Assembly (NCBI RefSeq): GCF_001461825.1
Contig: NZ_LLZC01000012.1
Location: 434,001-498,000 of the forward strand
Direction of reading: 5' to 3'
Length of the DNA: 64,000 bases
Origin: Bacillus velezensis
GTDB lineage: Bacteria; Bacillota; Bacilli; Bacillales; Bacillaceae
Part shown: one piece after another, positions 29,879 to 39,169 of the stretch
Layout: each line of letters starts with the position of its first letter
Numbering within the stretch: position 1 is the first letter of the stretch
The notes under the pieces: generated by a model
Told to the model about the DNA's origin: nothing
Databases searched by the model: none
Seen by the model: only the letters and a program-made list of their open reading frames with translations
Program-made: the position numbers and the translations under genes

Positions 29879-29890
29879 TTGATACATCAT

Positions 29891-29932
29891 AAGAAAATGG
29901 CCTGCTGTTCAGACAGCTGCCATTTTCTTTTT
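29891..29932 (+). terminator. Terminator of yqfU, or attenuator in the zur leader
   Basis: AGAAAATGGC pairs with GCCATTTTCT, with an inner CTGT/ACAG pair in the loop, followed by TTTTT. It lies after the zur promoter and 33 nt before the zur start codon, so transcripts from that promoter must also pass it. Confidence 0.75.
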
Positions 29933-29965
29933 GGAGCGATACCGTGTTGTAAAGGGGAGGTCCTC

Positions 29966-30376
29966 ATGAACGTACAAGAAGCGTTGAACCTGCTGAAAGA
30001 AAAAGGGTATAAATATACGAGTAAGCGAGAAGACATGCTGCAGCTTTTTGCTGATTCTGATAAATATCTGACCGCCAAAAACGTGCTTGCCGCATTAAAT
30101 GACGACTATCCGGGTCTGAGCTTTGATACCATATACAGAAATCTTTCGTTATATGAAGAACTCGGCATTTTGGAAACGACGGAGCTTTCCGGAGAAAAAC
30201 TGTTCCGTTTTACATGCTCTTATACCCATCATCATCACCATTTTATCTGTTTAACCTGCGGGAAAACGAAGGAAATTGAGTCCTGTCCGATGGATAAGCT
30301 GCACGATGATTTGGAAGGGTATGAAATCAGCGGCCATAAGTTTGAAATTTACGGCACCTGTCCGGCGTGCCGATAA
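29966..30376 (+). CDS. zur: Zur, zinc uptake repressor (Fur family)
   Basis: 136 residues: N-terminal winged helix ([16 protein letters not shown], then [15 protein letters not shown]) and C-terminal metal domain with the HHHHHF motif and two CxxC zinc sites (CLTCGKTK and CPAC). With zinc bound it represses zinc uptake and alternative ribosomal proteins. B. subtilis Zur has about nine more residues at the C-terminus, so this one is a little shorter. ATG at 29966 follows AAGGGGAGG. Confidence 0.95.
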   Translation: MNVQEALNLLKEKGYKYTSKREDMLQLFADSDKYLTAKNVLAALNDDYPGLSFDTIYRNLSLYEELGILETTELSGEKLFRFTCSYTHHHHHFICLTCGKTKEIESCPMDKLHDDLEGYEISGHKFEIYGTCPACR

Positions 30377-30408
30377 AAAACCTCCTGCTTATACAGGAGG
30401 TTTTTTTT
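30375..30408. terminator. Bidirectional terminator between zur and yqfW
   Basis: AAAAAACCTCCTG pairs with CAGGAGGTTTTTT around CTTATA; T-runs on both strands. Confidence 0.92.
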
Positions 30409-30989
30409 CAGCTTTTCACATGCTGAAAGCTATGTTTGTTTTTATTAATCCAGGCGACGGCTTCAAGCCAATTCTGCACCCTGATAATATTGGAATCGAT
30501 GGGGAGCTGATTATATGGGGAGTTAAAAAGGATAACCGGAATGCCTGCTTCTTTTGCGATCATTGTCGCATTGCCGTGGTGATCTTCGAAAAATAAATCA
30601 ATGCCGTGTTTTTTGACGGCTTCCACTTTGTGATGGCCTCCGACAAGCTCAATGTGATCGTAATGAATGTCCCGGTTTGCAAACCAGTCCAGCGTAACAT
30701 CTTCTAAGTGGCCGCGTCTTGCCGTAATGTAGATCAGACGGTGCTCTTCTTTCAGTCCGTCCAGTGCCTGCTTGGCAAATTCCGCGAGCTTCGCTTCTTT
30801 ATATATGGCTGCTTCATGAACGTTCATCCATTCCCAAAATTCCTCGTCTGTAATGTTCAAAAGCTTCGTCAGATCATAATCAGTCATATCATCCAAGGTA
30901 ATGGAAAGATGAAATGAGCGGTTTAAATAAGGGACAAATGTATCCTGTGCCGTAACTGTGCCGTCAATATCTATACCTAACCGTAACAT
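30408..30989 (-). CDS. yqfW: YqfW, HAD-type 5'(3')-nucleotidase-like protein
   Basis: 193 residues with the HAD phosphatase motifs: DIDGTVT near the N-terminus (two catalytic aspartates), a threonine in ITARRG, and FFEDHHGN with the acidic metal ligands. It resembles the 5'(3')-deoxyribonucleotidase group; the true substrate is unknown. ATG at 30989 is 7 nt after AGGAG; the GTG at 30995 is too close to it. It lies between zur and yqfX with its own transcription. Confidence 0.87.
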   Translation of the reverse strand: MLRLGIDIDGTVTAQDTFVPYLNRSFHLSITLDDMTDYDLTKLLNITDEEFWEWMNVHEAAIYKEAKLAEFAKQALDGLKEEHRLIYITARRGHLEDVTLDWFANRDIHYDHIELVGGHHKVEAVKKHGIDLFFEDHHGNATMIAKEAGIPVILFNSPYNQLPIDSNIIRVQNWLEAVAWINKNKHSFQHVKS

Positions 30990-31128
30990 GTCCACACTCC
31001 TATAAATTCATCCCTTCAAGTGTAACATAAACAATTAACAATACCAGAAAAGTTTAGCAAACATGAATCCGTAAAAAACGCGGAAACTAAAAAAGCTCCT
31101 TTCATAAAAGAAAAAGGGGGAATTGAAG

Positions 31129-31500
31129 GTGGCATACGATTACGAAAATCGAAAAGGCAACGACTACTATGTGGATCATGGATCGGAAGGAACCGATATC
31201 ACACGTGATGTTTATTCAGAAGAAACAGCGGCTGAAATTTCAGAGCCATATCGTGCTTCTGACCGGGCAGCAGACCGTGATGATAACCGGGACGGAGTAA
31301 GTGAAGGCCGGGGGATAGGGTATGCAGCATTGGCTATTTCTATCATTTCCCTGTTTGTGCTCCCTGTTTTATTAGGGGCATGCGGCATTATCGTCGGCTA
31401 TATCGCCAGAAGAAGAGGAGCAGGCGCTTTAGGCGGATGGGCGATGGGAATCGGTATTGTTTCCCTTGTGCTTGGCATCTTCATTACACCGTTTTTTTAA
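31129..31500 (+). CDS. yqfX: YqfX, DUF4190-type membrane protein
   Basis: 123 residues: an acidic, soluble N-terminal part (DYENRKGNDYYVDHGSEGTD) and two C-terminal transmembrane helices (about 65-90 and 98-122) separated by a small basic loop (ARRRGAG), the pattern of DUF4190-like proteins. Function unknown; the B. subtilis homologue is linked to sporulation. GTG at 31129 is 8 nt after AAAAAGGGGG; a TTG at 31123 is too close to it. Confidence 0.83.
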   Translation: MAYDYENRKGNDYYVDHGSEGTDITRDVYSEETAAEISEPYRASDRAADRDDNRDGVSEGRGIGYAALAISIISLFVLPVLLGACGIIVGYIARRRGAGALGGWAMGIGIVSLVLGIFITPFF

Positions 31501-31508
31501 CACAACGC

Positions 31509-31546
31509 AAAAAAAAGCTTGGCGGAATATCCGTCAAGCTTTTTGT
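31509..31546. terminator. Bidirectional terminator between yqfX and ispG
   Basis: AAAGCTTGGCGGA pairs with TCCGTCAAGCTTT around a tiny loop (one G-U pair), with an A-run before and a T-run after. It overlaps the last codons of ispG. Confidence 0.9.
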
Positions 31547-32661
31547 GTTTCTTGTTCTGCTTTTGCTTTTTCCGCTTCAAGCTTTGCGTAGTGTTCTTCT
31601 GCCAGCTTGTCGATTTCTTTTTTCAGCTCATCGACCATGGTTTCTTCAGGGACTTTGCGGACGATTTGGCCTTTGCGGAAAAGAAGTCCTTCGCCGCGCG
31701 CGCCGGCAATCCCGATATCGGCTTCTCTTGCTTCACCCGGTCCGTTAACGGCGCATCCGAGAACGGCTACTTTAATCGGCGCTTTGACTTTAGAAATATA
31801 TTCTTCCACTTCATTTGCGATGCTGATAAGATCAATTTCGATCCGTCCGCATGTCGGGCATGAAATAAGCGTAGCCGCGTTTGAAGCAAGACCGAATGAT
31901 TTCAGCAGTTCTCTGGCTACTTTTACTTCTTCAACCGGGTCGGCGCTCAGAGAGATCCGGAGCGTGTTTCCAATTCCTTTGCTTAAAATCGCTCCGAGTC
32001 CGGCCGCGCTTTTTACCGTTCCGGCAAACAGCGTGCCCGATTCTGTAATTCCGAGGTGGAGCGGATAATCAAATGCTTTTGACGCTTTTTCGTATGCTTC
32101 TATGGCTAGATTGACGTCAGACGCTTTCATGCTGACGATGATGTCATGAAAGTCAAGATCTTCCAAGATTTTGATATGATGAAGCGCACTCTCAACCATT
32201 CCGTCAGCAGTCGGATAGCCGTATTTTTCTAAAATGCGTTTTTCCAAAGAACCCGCGTTTACGCCGATCCGGATCGGAATTCCTTTTTCTTTCGCCGCTT
32301 TTACGACGGCTTCCACTTTTTCGCGGCGGCCGATGTTACCCGGGTTGATTCTGATTTTGTCGGCGCCGCCCTCAATTGCTTTTAATGCAAGCTTGTAGTC
32401 AAAATGAATATCGACAACGAGAGGGATGGAAATTTGTTTTTTGATGTCGGCAATCGCGTTAGCGGCGCGTTCGTCCGGACATGCCACCCGGACAATTTGG
32501 CAGCCGGCTTCGGCTAAACGGTTGATTTCCGCAACTGTTGCTTCTACGTCGTGTGTTTTGGTCGTCGTCATACTCTGAATGACGACTTCGTTATTTCCGC
32601 CTATTGTTAAAGGTCCCACTTTGACGGGACGCGTTTTTGTACGATGTGTGATTTCACTCAC
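31534..32661 (-). CDS. ispG: IspG, flavodoxin/ferredoxin-dependent HMBPP synthase
   Basis: 375 residues. A TIM-barrel domain beginning [16 protein letters not shown] and a C-terminal iron-sulfur domain with ISCPTCGR and [10 protein letters not shown], the three cysteines of the 4Fe-4S cluster. It makes HMBPP, the substrate of IspH (also in this window), in the MEP isoprenoid pathway. GTG start at 32661 follows AAGGAG at about 11 nt. Confidence 0.97.
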   Translation of the reverse strand: MSEITHRTKTRPVKVGPLTIGGNNEVVIQSMTTTKTHDVEATVAEINRLAEAGCQIVRVACPDERAANAIADIKKQISIPLVVDIHFDYKLALKAIEGGADKIRINPGNIGRREKVEAVVKAAKEKGIPIRIGVNAGSLEKRILEKYGYPTADGMVESALHHIKILEDLDFHDIIVSMKASDVNLAIEAYEKASKAFDYPLHLGITESGTLFAGTVKSAAGLGAILSKGIGNTLRISLSADPVEEVKVARELLKSFGLASNAATLISCPTCGRIEIDLISIANEVEEYISKVKAPIKVAVLGCAVNGPGEAREADIGIAGARGEGLLFRKGQIVRKVPEETMVDELKKEIDKLAEEHYAKLEAEKAKAEQETQKA

Positions 32662-32784
32662 TTGTCAATCGCTCCTTAATTGTAGTTACCGCTTTTGCAG
32701 GCTGAGCCTTTTACATGTCAGGCAACTTCTATTTACATGTTATATTGTAACAGTGTATTTGCCGAACTGACAAGAAATTAACGT

Positions 32785-33084
32785 TTAATTGCGGTAGACG
32801 GGGAATTTATAAGCGGTGCCTGCCTGAATGGCGTTTGCTTTTACATTCGGATTCAGCGCTTCAAAATCTTGTGCAATATCATCTGGCGCTTTATGTGCGC
32901 CGACTATCGACATCACCGTATCGCCTTTTTTGACCGTAACCGTTCTGTATGAAGCTTCCTGTTGGGCTGGCTGCGCCGCCGCTGCGTATGCCGGAAGGTC
33001 TTGAGAAGGGATCGTGCCGATTTTAAGATCGTAAAAGATAATGAATATCACAAATAAACTGCCGAATACAAAAGTAAGCCGCTT
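32785..33084 (-). CDS. yqfZ: YqfZ, LysM-domain sporulation protein
   Basis: 99 residues: an N-terminal signal or anchor (about 4-22, LTFVFGSLFVIFIIFYDL), a short linker and a C-terminal LysM domain (YRTVTVKKGDTVMSIVGAH) that binds peptidoglycan. The B. subtilis homologue is a mother-cell sporulation gene. ATG at 33084 follows GGGAGGCGG. Confidence 0.87.
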   Translation of the reverse strand, partial: KRLTFVFGSLFVIFIIFYDLKIGTIPSQDLPAYAAAAQPAQQEASYRTVTVKKGDTVMSIVGAHKAPDDIAQDFEALNPNVKANAIQAGTAYKFPVYRN

Positions 33085-33147
33085 CATTCCAACCGCCTCC
33101 CGCATACATTTTTACTTCATTGTATGCTTGTCCCATTTTGTTCATGA

Positions 33148-33177
33148 CAAAAAAGAAGACCGCCGGGGGCAGTCTTT
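33148..33177 (-). terminator. Terminator of yqgB
   Basis: On the - strand AAGAC pairs with GTCTT around a GC-rich loop, followed by CTTTTTTG. Confidence 0.65.
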
Positions 33178-33178
33178 G

Positions 33179-33943
33179 TTACACAGCTGTTTTTCTTGGC
33201 GGTATCTCTTTTAAGACGAGGAAAAGGATGATAAAGTTTACAAACCAATTCACTAAAAATTCACTCGGCACCGTAATGACAAGCGCGCGCATGATCGTAA
33301 AGAATATGGTCGAAAGTGTAATGGAATAAGCCGAAAGCTTCCAGAGCTGCTGGTAATTCAATGTCTTTCTTTGCGCATTTTTCAATATCAGGCCGATGAC
33401 GGCGAGAAATGATACTTCAATGAATTTTCCGGCCGCTGTCATGATGAACAGCAAAACGGACAGGACGGTGACGATCATTGTTTTATTTTGGTTTAATGCT
33501 GATATGATTTCTTTTTTTGTGATATCAGCAGGCATCAGCGAATAATTCATTTCTGTCGCCTGTCCGTCTACAGCAAGCACCATTTTATTTTTCAAAATGC
33601 CGATCGCATTTTGTTTCGCCGCTATTTGTTTAGCGCCGTAAGCATCCGTCGGATCAAACACGATGACGAACCCGTTCGCTTCCGTTTCCTTAGAGGCGGA
33701 CGCTTTCGTCTGCAATTCTCCGTTTGAAATGCTGAAATCAGGGAAATCTTTCTTTAACACGGTTTTGAAACCGTTCATTGAGTTTACGGTGCCGGAGCAA
33801 AGGTAATAAGCGCTTGGCAGCGTAAAAAGGACAGACAGCAAAAATACATAAAGGATCGCTTTTCCTATCCCCTGAAACCGTGTTTTTGCAATATCTGCCG
33901 GAGAGTATGTACTTTTCAATAAAGCCGTAAATATGTTCAACAT
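33179..33943 (-). CDS. yqgB: YqgB, DUF1189-family membrane protein
   Basis: About 254 residues with an N-terminal transmembrane helix (about 29-52), an extracytoplasmic domain (about 55-155) and three further helices (about 160-250), the DUF1189 pattern. Function unknown; some members are linked to maltodextrin operons, which is not the case here. ATG at 33943 is 7 nt after AGGA; GTG at 33949 is possible. yqgA, next to this gene in B. subtilis 168, is not found here. Confidence 0.8.
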   Translation of the reverse strand: MLNIFTALLKSTYSPADIAKTRFQGIGKAILYVFLLSVLFTLPSAYYLCSGTVNSMNGFKTVLKKDFPDFSISNGELQTKASASKETEANGFVIVFDPTDAYGAKQIAAKQNAIGILKNKMVLAVDGQATEMNYSLMPADITKKEIISALNQNKTMIVTVLSVLLFIMTAAGKFIEVSFLAVIGLILKNAQRKTLNYQQLWKLSAYSITLSTIFFTIMRALVITVPSEFLVNWFVNFIILFLVLKEIPPRKTAV

Positions 33944-34101
33944 CTTCACTTCCTAGCCTAAACTGGTATATGTTGCTTATTGTATCGTTCACAGGGGATG
34001 AACACAAGTGAGAGTATTTAAAGCGGTGATAAGGAATCATACATAATAAGATAAAGCGGGAAGCGGTGATCGCCCGCAAAACAAAGGAGGGTGTTTTTGT
34101 C

Positions 34102-34584
34102 ATGAGTGTTTTGTATTGGCTGATGATCATTGCGGTCTTCGTCATTGCTTTTATCGGGCTTGTATATCCGGTGATTCCAAGCGTTATTTTTATTGTGGCC
34201 GGTTTTCTTCTCTACGGATTTTTGTTTTCCTTCAGTCCTTATTCTTACCTGTTTTGGCTCATTGAGGCGGTATTTGCGGCCGTTTTATTCGCCGCTGACT
34301 ATGTGTCAAATTTACTTGGCGTTAAAAGGTACGGAGGAAGCAGGGCGGCAATCTGGGGAAGCACGATCGGATTATTGATCGGGCCCTTCGTTATTCCCGT
34401 GGCAGGCATTATATTAGGCCCGTTTATCGGTGCTCTCTGCGCTGAGGTGTTTGTTCATCAAAAGGATATCAAGTCCGCGGCAAAAGTGGGGCTCGGCTCG
34501 TTAATCGGCTTTTTAACAAGCGTGGCGGCAAAAGGCGTCATTCAGCTCTTTATGATCGGATATTTCTTATGGACGGTGCTTTAG
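34102..34584 (+). CDS. yqgC: YqgC, DUF456 membrane protein
   Basis: 160 residues with four to five transmembrane helices and the DUF456 repeats rich in glycine ([21 protein letters not shown], then [19 protein letters not shown]). Function unknown. ATG at 34102 lies 12 nt after AGGAGGG. It precedes sodA with promoter sequences between them. Confidence 0.85.
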   Translation: MSVLYWLMIIAVFVIAFIGLVYPVIPSVIFIVAGFLLYGFLFSFSPYSYLFWLIEAVFAAVLFAADYVSNLLGVKRYGGSRAAIWGSTIGLLIGPFVIPVAGIILGPFIGALCAEVFVHQKDIKSAAKVGLGSLIGFLTSVAAKGVIQLFMIGYFLWTVL

Positions 34585-34588
34585 AAAG

Positions 34589-34614
34589 GTTTAATTTCGG
34601 CCGTGAACGGATAA
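34589..34614 (+). promoter_or_regulatory. Candidate sigma-B promoter upstream of sodA
   Basis: GTTTAA, 14 nt, GGATAA: one mismatch to the sigma-B -10 consensus GGGWAW. It would make sodA inducible by general stress. I cannot tell whether it is active. Confidence 0.4.
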
Positions 34615-34658
34615 AGTGTAATATGTCTGCTGGAATCGCCGGATTGTGAGCTTTTTCA

Positions 34659-34687
34659 TTGATTACCACGCTTTCTTTTGTTACATT
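34659..34687 (+). promoter_or_regulatory. Candidate sigma-A promoter of sodA
   Basis: TTGATT, 17 nt, TACATT; leader about 55 nt to the sodA start. Confidence 0.5.
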
Positions 34688-34749
34688 GAGATTAGAAAAG
34701 TTCGCGTTAAGCGGCATTTCAGTACATATATTTAAAGGAGGAAAAAATT

Positions 34750-35355
34750 ATGGCTTACAAACTTCCAGAATTGCCTTACGCTTATGATGCTTTAGAACCG
34801 CATATCGATAAGGAAACGATGACGATTCACCATACGAAGCACCATAACACATACGTGACAAACCTCAACAAAGCGATTGAAGGATCAGCGCTTGCAGAGA
34901 AATCTGTAGATGAGCTTGTTGCTGATTTGAACGCAGTGCCGGAGGACATCCGCACGGCAGTCCGCAACAATGGCGGCGGACATGCAAACCACTCTTTATT
35001 CTGGACTCTTTTATCTCCGAATGGCGGAGGCGAACCGACTGGTGAGCTTGCTGAAGAGATCAAAAGCACGTTCGGAAGCTTCGATCAATTTAAAGAAAAA
35101 TTCGCCGCAGCAGCTGCAGGCCGTTTCGGTTCAGGCTGGGCTTGGCTCGTTGTAAACAACGGCAAACTTGAAATTACAAGCACGCCAAACCAAGATTCAC
35201 CGCTTTCAGAGGGTAAAACACCTGTTCTCGGTCTTGATGTTTGGGAGCACGCGTACTACCTGAACTACCAAAACCGCCGTCCTGATTACATTTCAGCTTT
35301 CTGGAATGTTGTGAACTGGGATGAAGTTGCCCGTCTTTACAGCGAAGCAAAATAA
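34750..35355 (+). CDS. sodA: Manganese superoxide dismutase
   Basis: 201 residues with the four metal ligands His27, His81, Asp163 and His167 (LDVWEHAYY), and Gly/Gln positions of the manganese type. It dismutates superoxide in the cytoplasm. A near-consensus Shine-Dalgarno AAAGGAGG precedes it, a sign of high expression. Confidence 0.97.
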   Translation: MAYKLPELPYAYDALEPHIDKETMTIHHTKHHNTYVTNLNKAIEGSALAEKSVDELVADLNAVPEDIRTAVRNNGGGHANHSLFWTLLSPNGGGEPTGELAEEIKSTFGSFDQFKEKFAAAAAGRFGSGWAWLVVNNGKLEITSTPNQDSPLSEGKTPVLGLDVWEHAYYLNYQNRRPDYISAFWNVVNWDEVARLYSEAK

Positions 35356-35369
35356 TTGAGTTGAATGAT

Positions 35370-35403
35370 CACAAGGTCTCCCGCGGGAGACCTTGTTTTT
35401 TTA
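35370..35403 (+). terminator. Terminator of sodA
   Basis: ACAAGGTCTCCC pairs perfectly with GGGAGACCTTGT, followed by TTTTTTT. Confidence 0.92.
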
Positions 35404-35430
35404 TTGACTTTGATTCCTCTTACATATCTC

Positions 35431-35449
35431 AGTTTGAGTGAGACAAACT
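35431..35449 (+). repeat. Inverted repeat upstream of yqgE
   Basis: AGTTTG and CAAACT separated by 7 nt, about 20 nt before the yqgE start. It could be an operator for a regulator of the transporter gene. Confidence 0.35.
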
Positions 35450-35471
35450 AATGTGTAGTAAAGGGGAGTCA

Positions 35472-36764
35472 ATGATGAGCAAAATAAAAAAAATTATCGG
35501 CGACATCGAAATAAATAAAGGGCTGCTGCTGTTATTGACGATTGGCGGCCTTTACTCATTGGGCATCGCGCTGTCAAATACATTTGTCAACGTGTATTTG
35601 TGGAAGCAGTCGGGAAAATTTATTGATTTGGCCATATACAATTTGTCGGTCGTGACGATGCAGCCGGTTACCTTTCTGCTGGCGGGCCGGCTGGCTAAAA
35701 AAATTGACAGAGTGTTTATTCTAAGGTTCGGCGTTATCTTTTTGGCCGCTTTTTATTTAAGTGTGCTGCTTGCCGGAGAAACTGCGGCTTCCCGTCTCGT
35801 TTTGATAGGGGCCGTGCTCGGAGTGGGATACGGCTTTTACTGGCTGGCTTTTAATGTGCTGACTTTCGAAATCACGGAACCGGAAACGAGAGATTTTTTT
35901 AACGGGTTTTTAGGCATTTTATCTTCATCGGCGGGCATGATCGGTCCGATTGTGGCCGGATATGTCATTTCAAGACTTGAAAACAATACGGGTTATACAA
36001 TCATTTTCAGCCTGTCGCTCGGCTTATTTGCCCTTGCCGTGGTCATGAGCTTTTTTCTGAAGCGGAGGGAGTCGAAAGGCCGGTTTATGCTGAAAAAAGT
36101 TTTTGATGAGCGCCACACGAATCTGAATTGGCGCCGGATTACCAACGCGCACTTTTTTCAAGGCTTGAGAGAAGGGATTTTTGTTTTTTTAATCAGCGTA
36201 TTTGTATTCATTGCGACAAACAGTGAGCTGGCGCTCGGAACATTCGGTCTCGTCAATTCCGCGGTTTCTTTTTTCGCCTATTATTTTGCATCAAGGCTCA
36301 TCAAAAAAAGAGCGCGGAAAAAGGCGATTCTTATCGGCGGATTGATCTTGTACGGCGCTCTGTTTCTCATTATTTTTAAAATGAGCTTCACGACGCTCCT
36401 TTTGTACGGAGTGTTTATTGCGATCGGCTATCCAGTTCTGCTCGTGCCGTATGTCTCGCTTACATATGATGTGATAGGCCGGGCGCGGCTTGCCAGAAAA
36501 GCCAGAATTGAATACATTGTGCTCAGGGAGTTATTTTTAAATGCGGGCCGGATCGTTTCCATCCTTTGTTTCCTTGTAATCGTTACATTGTTCAAGGAAA
36601 AAGTGGGGATACCGGCGGCGCTCGTGCTGCTCGGAGCCGGGCATCCGCTGATTTATTACTTTATAAAAGACATCAAACTGGATACGGAAACTTCTGATGA
36701 AACAGTAGAAGAAGACCGACAAAAACAGGCGGCGGAACCGAATTTTATAAAAGGAGAAAGATAA
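35472..36764 (+). CDS. yqgE: YqgE, MFS-type transporter
   Basis: 430 residues with about 12 transmembrane helices, a central charged loop (KRRESKGRFMLKKVFDERH) and a charged C-terminal tail. It belongs to the major facilitator superfamily; no substrate can be assigned. ATG at 35472 (or the adjacent 35475) follows AAAGGGGAG. It lies between sodA and pbpA. Confidence 0.87.
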   Translation: MMSKIKKIIGDIEINKGLLLLLTIGGLYSLGIALSNTFVNVYLWKQSGKFIDLAIYNLSVVTMQPVTFLLAGRLAKKIDRVFILRFGVIFLAAFYLSVLLAGETAASRLVLIGAVLGVGYGFYWLAFNVLTFEITEPETRDFFNGFLGILSSSAGMIGPIVAGYVISRLENNTGYTIIFSLSLGLFALAVVMSFFLKRRESKGRFMLKKVFDERHTNLNWRRITNAHFFQGLREGIFVFLISVFVFIATNSELALGTFGLVNSAVSFFAYYFASRLIKKRARKKAILIGGLILYGALFLIIFKMSFTTLLLYGVFIAIGYPVLLVPYVSLTYDVIGRARLARKARIEYIVLRELFLNAGRIVSILCFLVIVTLFKEKVGIPAALVLLGAGHPLIYYFIKDIKLDTETSDETVEEDRQKQAAEPNFIKGER

Positions 36765-36804
36765 AAGGGTTATCTGTAGAAAAATATCGAAAAAACCTTT
36801 AGAA

Positions 36805-36844
36805 TGAAAAATGGCACCTGAACAGAAGGTGTCATTTCTTTCTG
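36805..36844 (+). terminator. Terminator after yqgE
   Basis: AAATGGCACCT pairs with AGGTGTCATTT (one G-U pair), followed by CTTTCTGT. The T-run is modest. Confidence 0.7.
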
Positions 36845-36865
36845 TAAATAAGAAAAGGTGATGTC

Positions 36866-39013
36866 ATGAGGAGAAATAAAAAGAAAATAGCTGTAAACAA
36901 AGAAAAGAAAAAATCACTGCCGATCCGGCTTAATTTTTTGTTTTTGGTTGCGTTTCTTATTTTCACTTGGATTATCGTCGAGCTTGGCATCAAGCAGATC
37001 GTTCAGGGTGATGATTATAAAAACGCCGCTAATAAGCAAGAGGAGTCTGATGTCAGCACGGCGGTTCCGAGAGGGAAAATATACGACCGGAACCTAAATC
37101 CCATCGTAACGAATAAAGCATTAAATGCGATTACATATACACGTTCAGCCTCAACCACCCAGGCGCAGCGTTTAAAAATCGCAAAAAAACTGTCGGGTAT
37201 GATTAAGGTAAGCACCAAAAAGGTGACTGAGCGGGATAAAAAAGACTATTGGATGTTAACGAGGCCTGATGAAGCGAAAAAACTGATTACGGCCGAAGAA
37301 AACCAAAAAGCTGAAGACAAAAAACTGTCTGACGATGATTTATATCAGCTTCAGCTGAAACGCATCACAGACAAACAGCTGAATGAGCTCACTTCAAAAG
37401 ACATGCAGATCCTTGCGATCAAAAGGCAGATGGATTCAGGATACTCCCTGACGCCTCAATACATCAAAAATGAAGGCGTGTCGGCAAAAGAAATGGCCGT
37501 CGTCAGCGAACATTTAGATGAACTGCCGGGGGTTGACGTGACGTCTGACTGGGAACGGTCTTATCCTTATAAAAGCCTGATCCGGACATTGCTCGGCAGT
37601 GTATCCAGTTCGAACGAAGGTCTTCCGTCCAACCTGCTGGATCACTATCTGTCACTCGGCTACAGCCGGAATGACAGGGTCGGAAAAAGCTATTTAGAAT
37701 ATCAATATGAAAGCCTGCTGCAGGGTCAAAAAGAGAAAGTGCAGAACTTAACCGACTCATCCGGAAATGTCACGGGCAGCAAAGTGATTTCAAAAGGGCA
37801 GGCCGGCAAAGACCTTGTGTTATCCATTGATATGGACCTGCAGAAATCCGTTGAAAAAATCATTGAGAAAAATTTAAGATCGGCAAAAGCGAGACCGAGC
37901 ACGAAGCTTCTTGATCGGGCCTTCGTCGTCATGATGAACCCGAAAAACGGAGAAGTGCTGACGATGGCCGGCAAACAGATTACGAATGATCATGGAAAGT
38001 ACAAAATTAATGATTATGCCCTCGGCGCAATGACTTCCTCCTACGCAATGGGATCGGCGGTCAAAGGAGCGACGGTGTTGACCGGACTGCAGACGGGCGC
38101 GATTAATTTGAACACCGTTTTTCAGGATGAACCTATGTATTTCAAGGGAAGTAAAAACCCGAAAAAATCATGGACGAATTTAGGTCCCGTAGATATCCAA
38201 AAAGCGCTTCAGGAATCATCAAACGTGTTCATGTTCAAAACGGCGATTGCCGTCGGTAAAGGGGAGTACAAAAAAGGCCAGTCCCTGCCGCTTGATATGA
38301 AGGCATTCGATACTTTCAGATACTACTTCAATCAGTTCGGACTCGGAGTTAAGACGGGGATTGATCTTCCGAATGAAGCGACCGGGTACCAAGGGTCACA
38401 GCGAATTTCCGGTCTTCTGTTAGACTTTGCCATCGGACAGTATGATACGTTTACACCGCTGCAAATGGCGCAGTATGTATCTACAATCGCCAATGGAGGC
38501 TATCGTTTGAAACCTCAGCTTGTAAAAGAGGTCAGGCAGCCTGATTCGAAAAAAGGAATCGGAGCCGTTGTAGAGTCTGTTCAGCCCCAAGTACTGAATA
38601 AGATTGATATGAATAATGCAGACATTAAAGAAGTGCAGGCAGGTTTCAGACGCGTCATGACAAAAGGGACAGCCGCAACTGATTTTGCGACTGCGACATA
38701 CAGTCCTGCCGGTAAAACGGGTACCGCGCAATCTTTCTATGACGGTCCTGACAAATCAGAGACGGGTGAAGCAACATATAACACGACTCTTGTCGCGTAT
38801 GCACCTGCTGATAATCCGGAAGTGGCTATTTCTGTAGTCGTTCCTTGGGCCTATATTAATTACAGCGATCGATATTCGATTACGGATGATATAGGAAGAG
38901 CAGCTCTGGACAAATACTTTGAGCTGAAAAAGAAACAAGAAGATAATAATACGAAGCAGAAAAACGAAGATAAAATTCAGGAAGACGCTGAAAACGGCAA
39001 TACAAACAACTAA
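36866..39013 (+). CDS. pbpA: Penicillin-binding protein 2A (transpeptidase)
   Basis: 715 residues: N-terminal anchor (about 20-42), dimerisation/pedestal domain, then the class-B transpeptidase domain with SAVK (active serine, SxxK), ESSNVF (SxN) and GKTGTAQ (KTG). A lysine/glutamate/asparagine-rich tail follows. In B. subtilis PBP2a makes the cylindrical wall with PbpH and the Rod complex. It lies directly upstream of the phosphate uptake operon but has its own terminator. Confidence 0.96.
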   Translation: MRRNKKKIAVNKEKKKSLPIRLNFLFLVAFLIFTWIIVELGIKQIVQGDDYKNAANKQEESDVSTAVPRGKIYDRNLNPIVTNKALNAITYTRSASTTQAQRLKIAKKLSGMIKVSTKKVTERDKKDYWMLTRPDEAKKLITAEENQKAEDKKLSDDDLYQLQLKRITDKQLNELTSKDMQILAIKRQMDSGYSLTPQYIKNEGVSAKEMAVVSEHLDELPGVDVTSDWERSYPYKSLIRTLLGSVSSSNEGLPSNLLDHYLSLGYSRNDRVGKSYLEYQYESLLQGQKEKVQNLTDSSGNVTGSKVISKGQAGKDLVLSIDMDLQKSVEKIIEKNLRSAKARPSTKLLDRAFVVMMNPKNGEVLTMAGKQITNDHGKYKINDYALGAMTSSYAMGSAVKGATVLTGLQTGAINLNTVFQDEPMYFKGSKNPKKSWTNLGPVDIQKALQESSNVFMFKTAIAVGKGEYKKGQSLPLDMKAFDTFRYYFNQFGLGVKTGIDLPNEATGYQGSQRISGLLLDFAIGQYDTFTPLQMAQYVSTIANGGYRLKPQLVKEVRQPDSKKGIGAVVESVQPQVLNKIDMNNADIKEVQAGFRRVMTKGTAATDFATATYSPAGKTGTAQSFYDGPDKSETGEATYNTTLVAYAPADNPEVAISVVVPWAYINYSDRYSITDDIGRAALDKYFELKKKQEDNNTKQKNEDKIQEDAENGNTNN

Positions 39014-39016
39014 CAG

Positions 39017-39050
39017 AAAAACGCTCACAATCTGTGAGCGTTTTTTTTTA
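39017..39050 (+). terminator. Terminator of pbpA
   Basis: AAAAACGCTCACA pairs with TGTGAGCGTTTTT, followed by a long T-run. Confidence 0.93.
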
Positions 39051-39068
39051 TACAAAAAAACATCCGGA

Positions 39069-39107
39069 TTTACAAAACCTTAACACTTGATTTATACGCA
39101 TTTTACA
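39069..39107 (+). promoter_or_regulatory. PhoP box: four 11-bp-spaced repeats
   Basis: TTTACA (39069), TTAACA (39080), TTTATA (39091) and TTTACA (39102) start exactly 11 nt apart, the arrangement bound by phosphorylated PhoP dimers (consensus TTAACA). A -10 candidate TATACG (39122-39127) follows. This accounts for phosphate-starvation induction of pst. Confidence 0.93.
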
Positions 39108-39169
39108 AGAACCCTTTACTCTATACGTGTAGGACAAATTACACATTAAATGCAGGGGGAATTCAGGAA

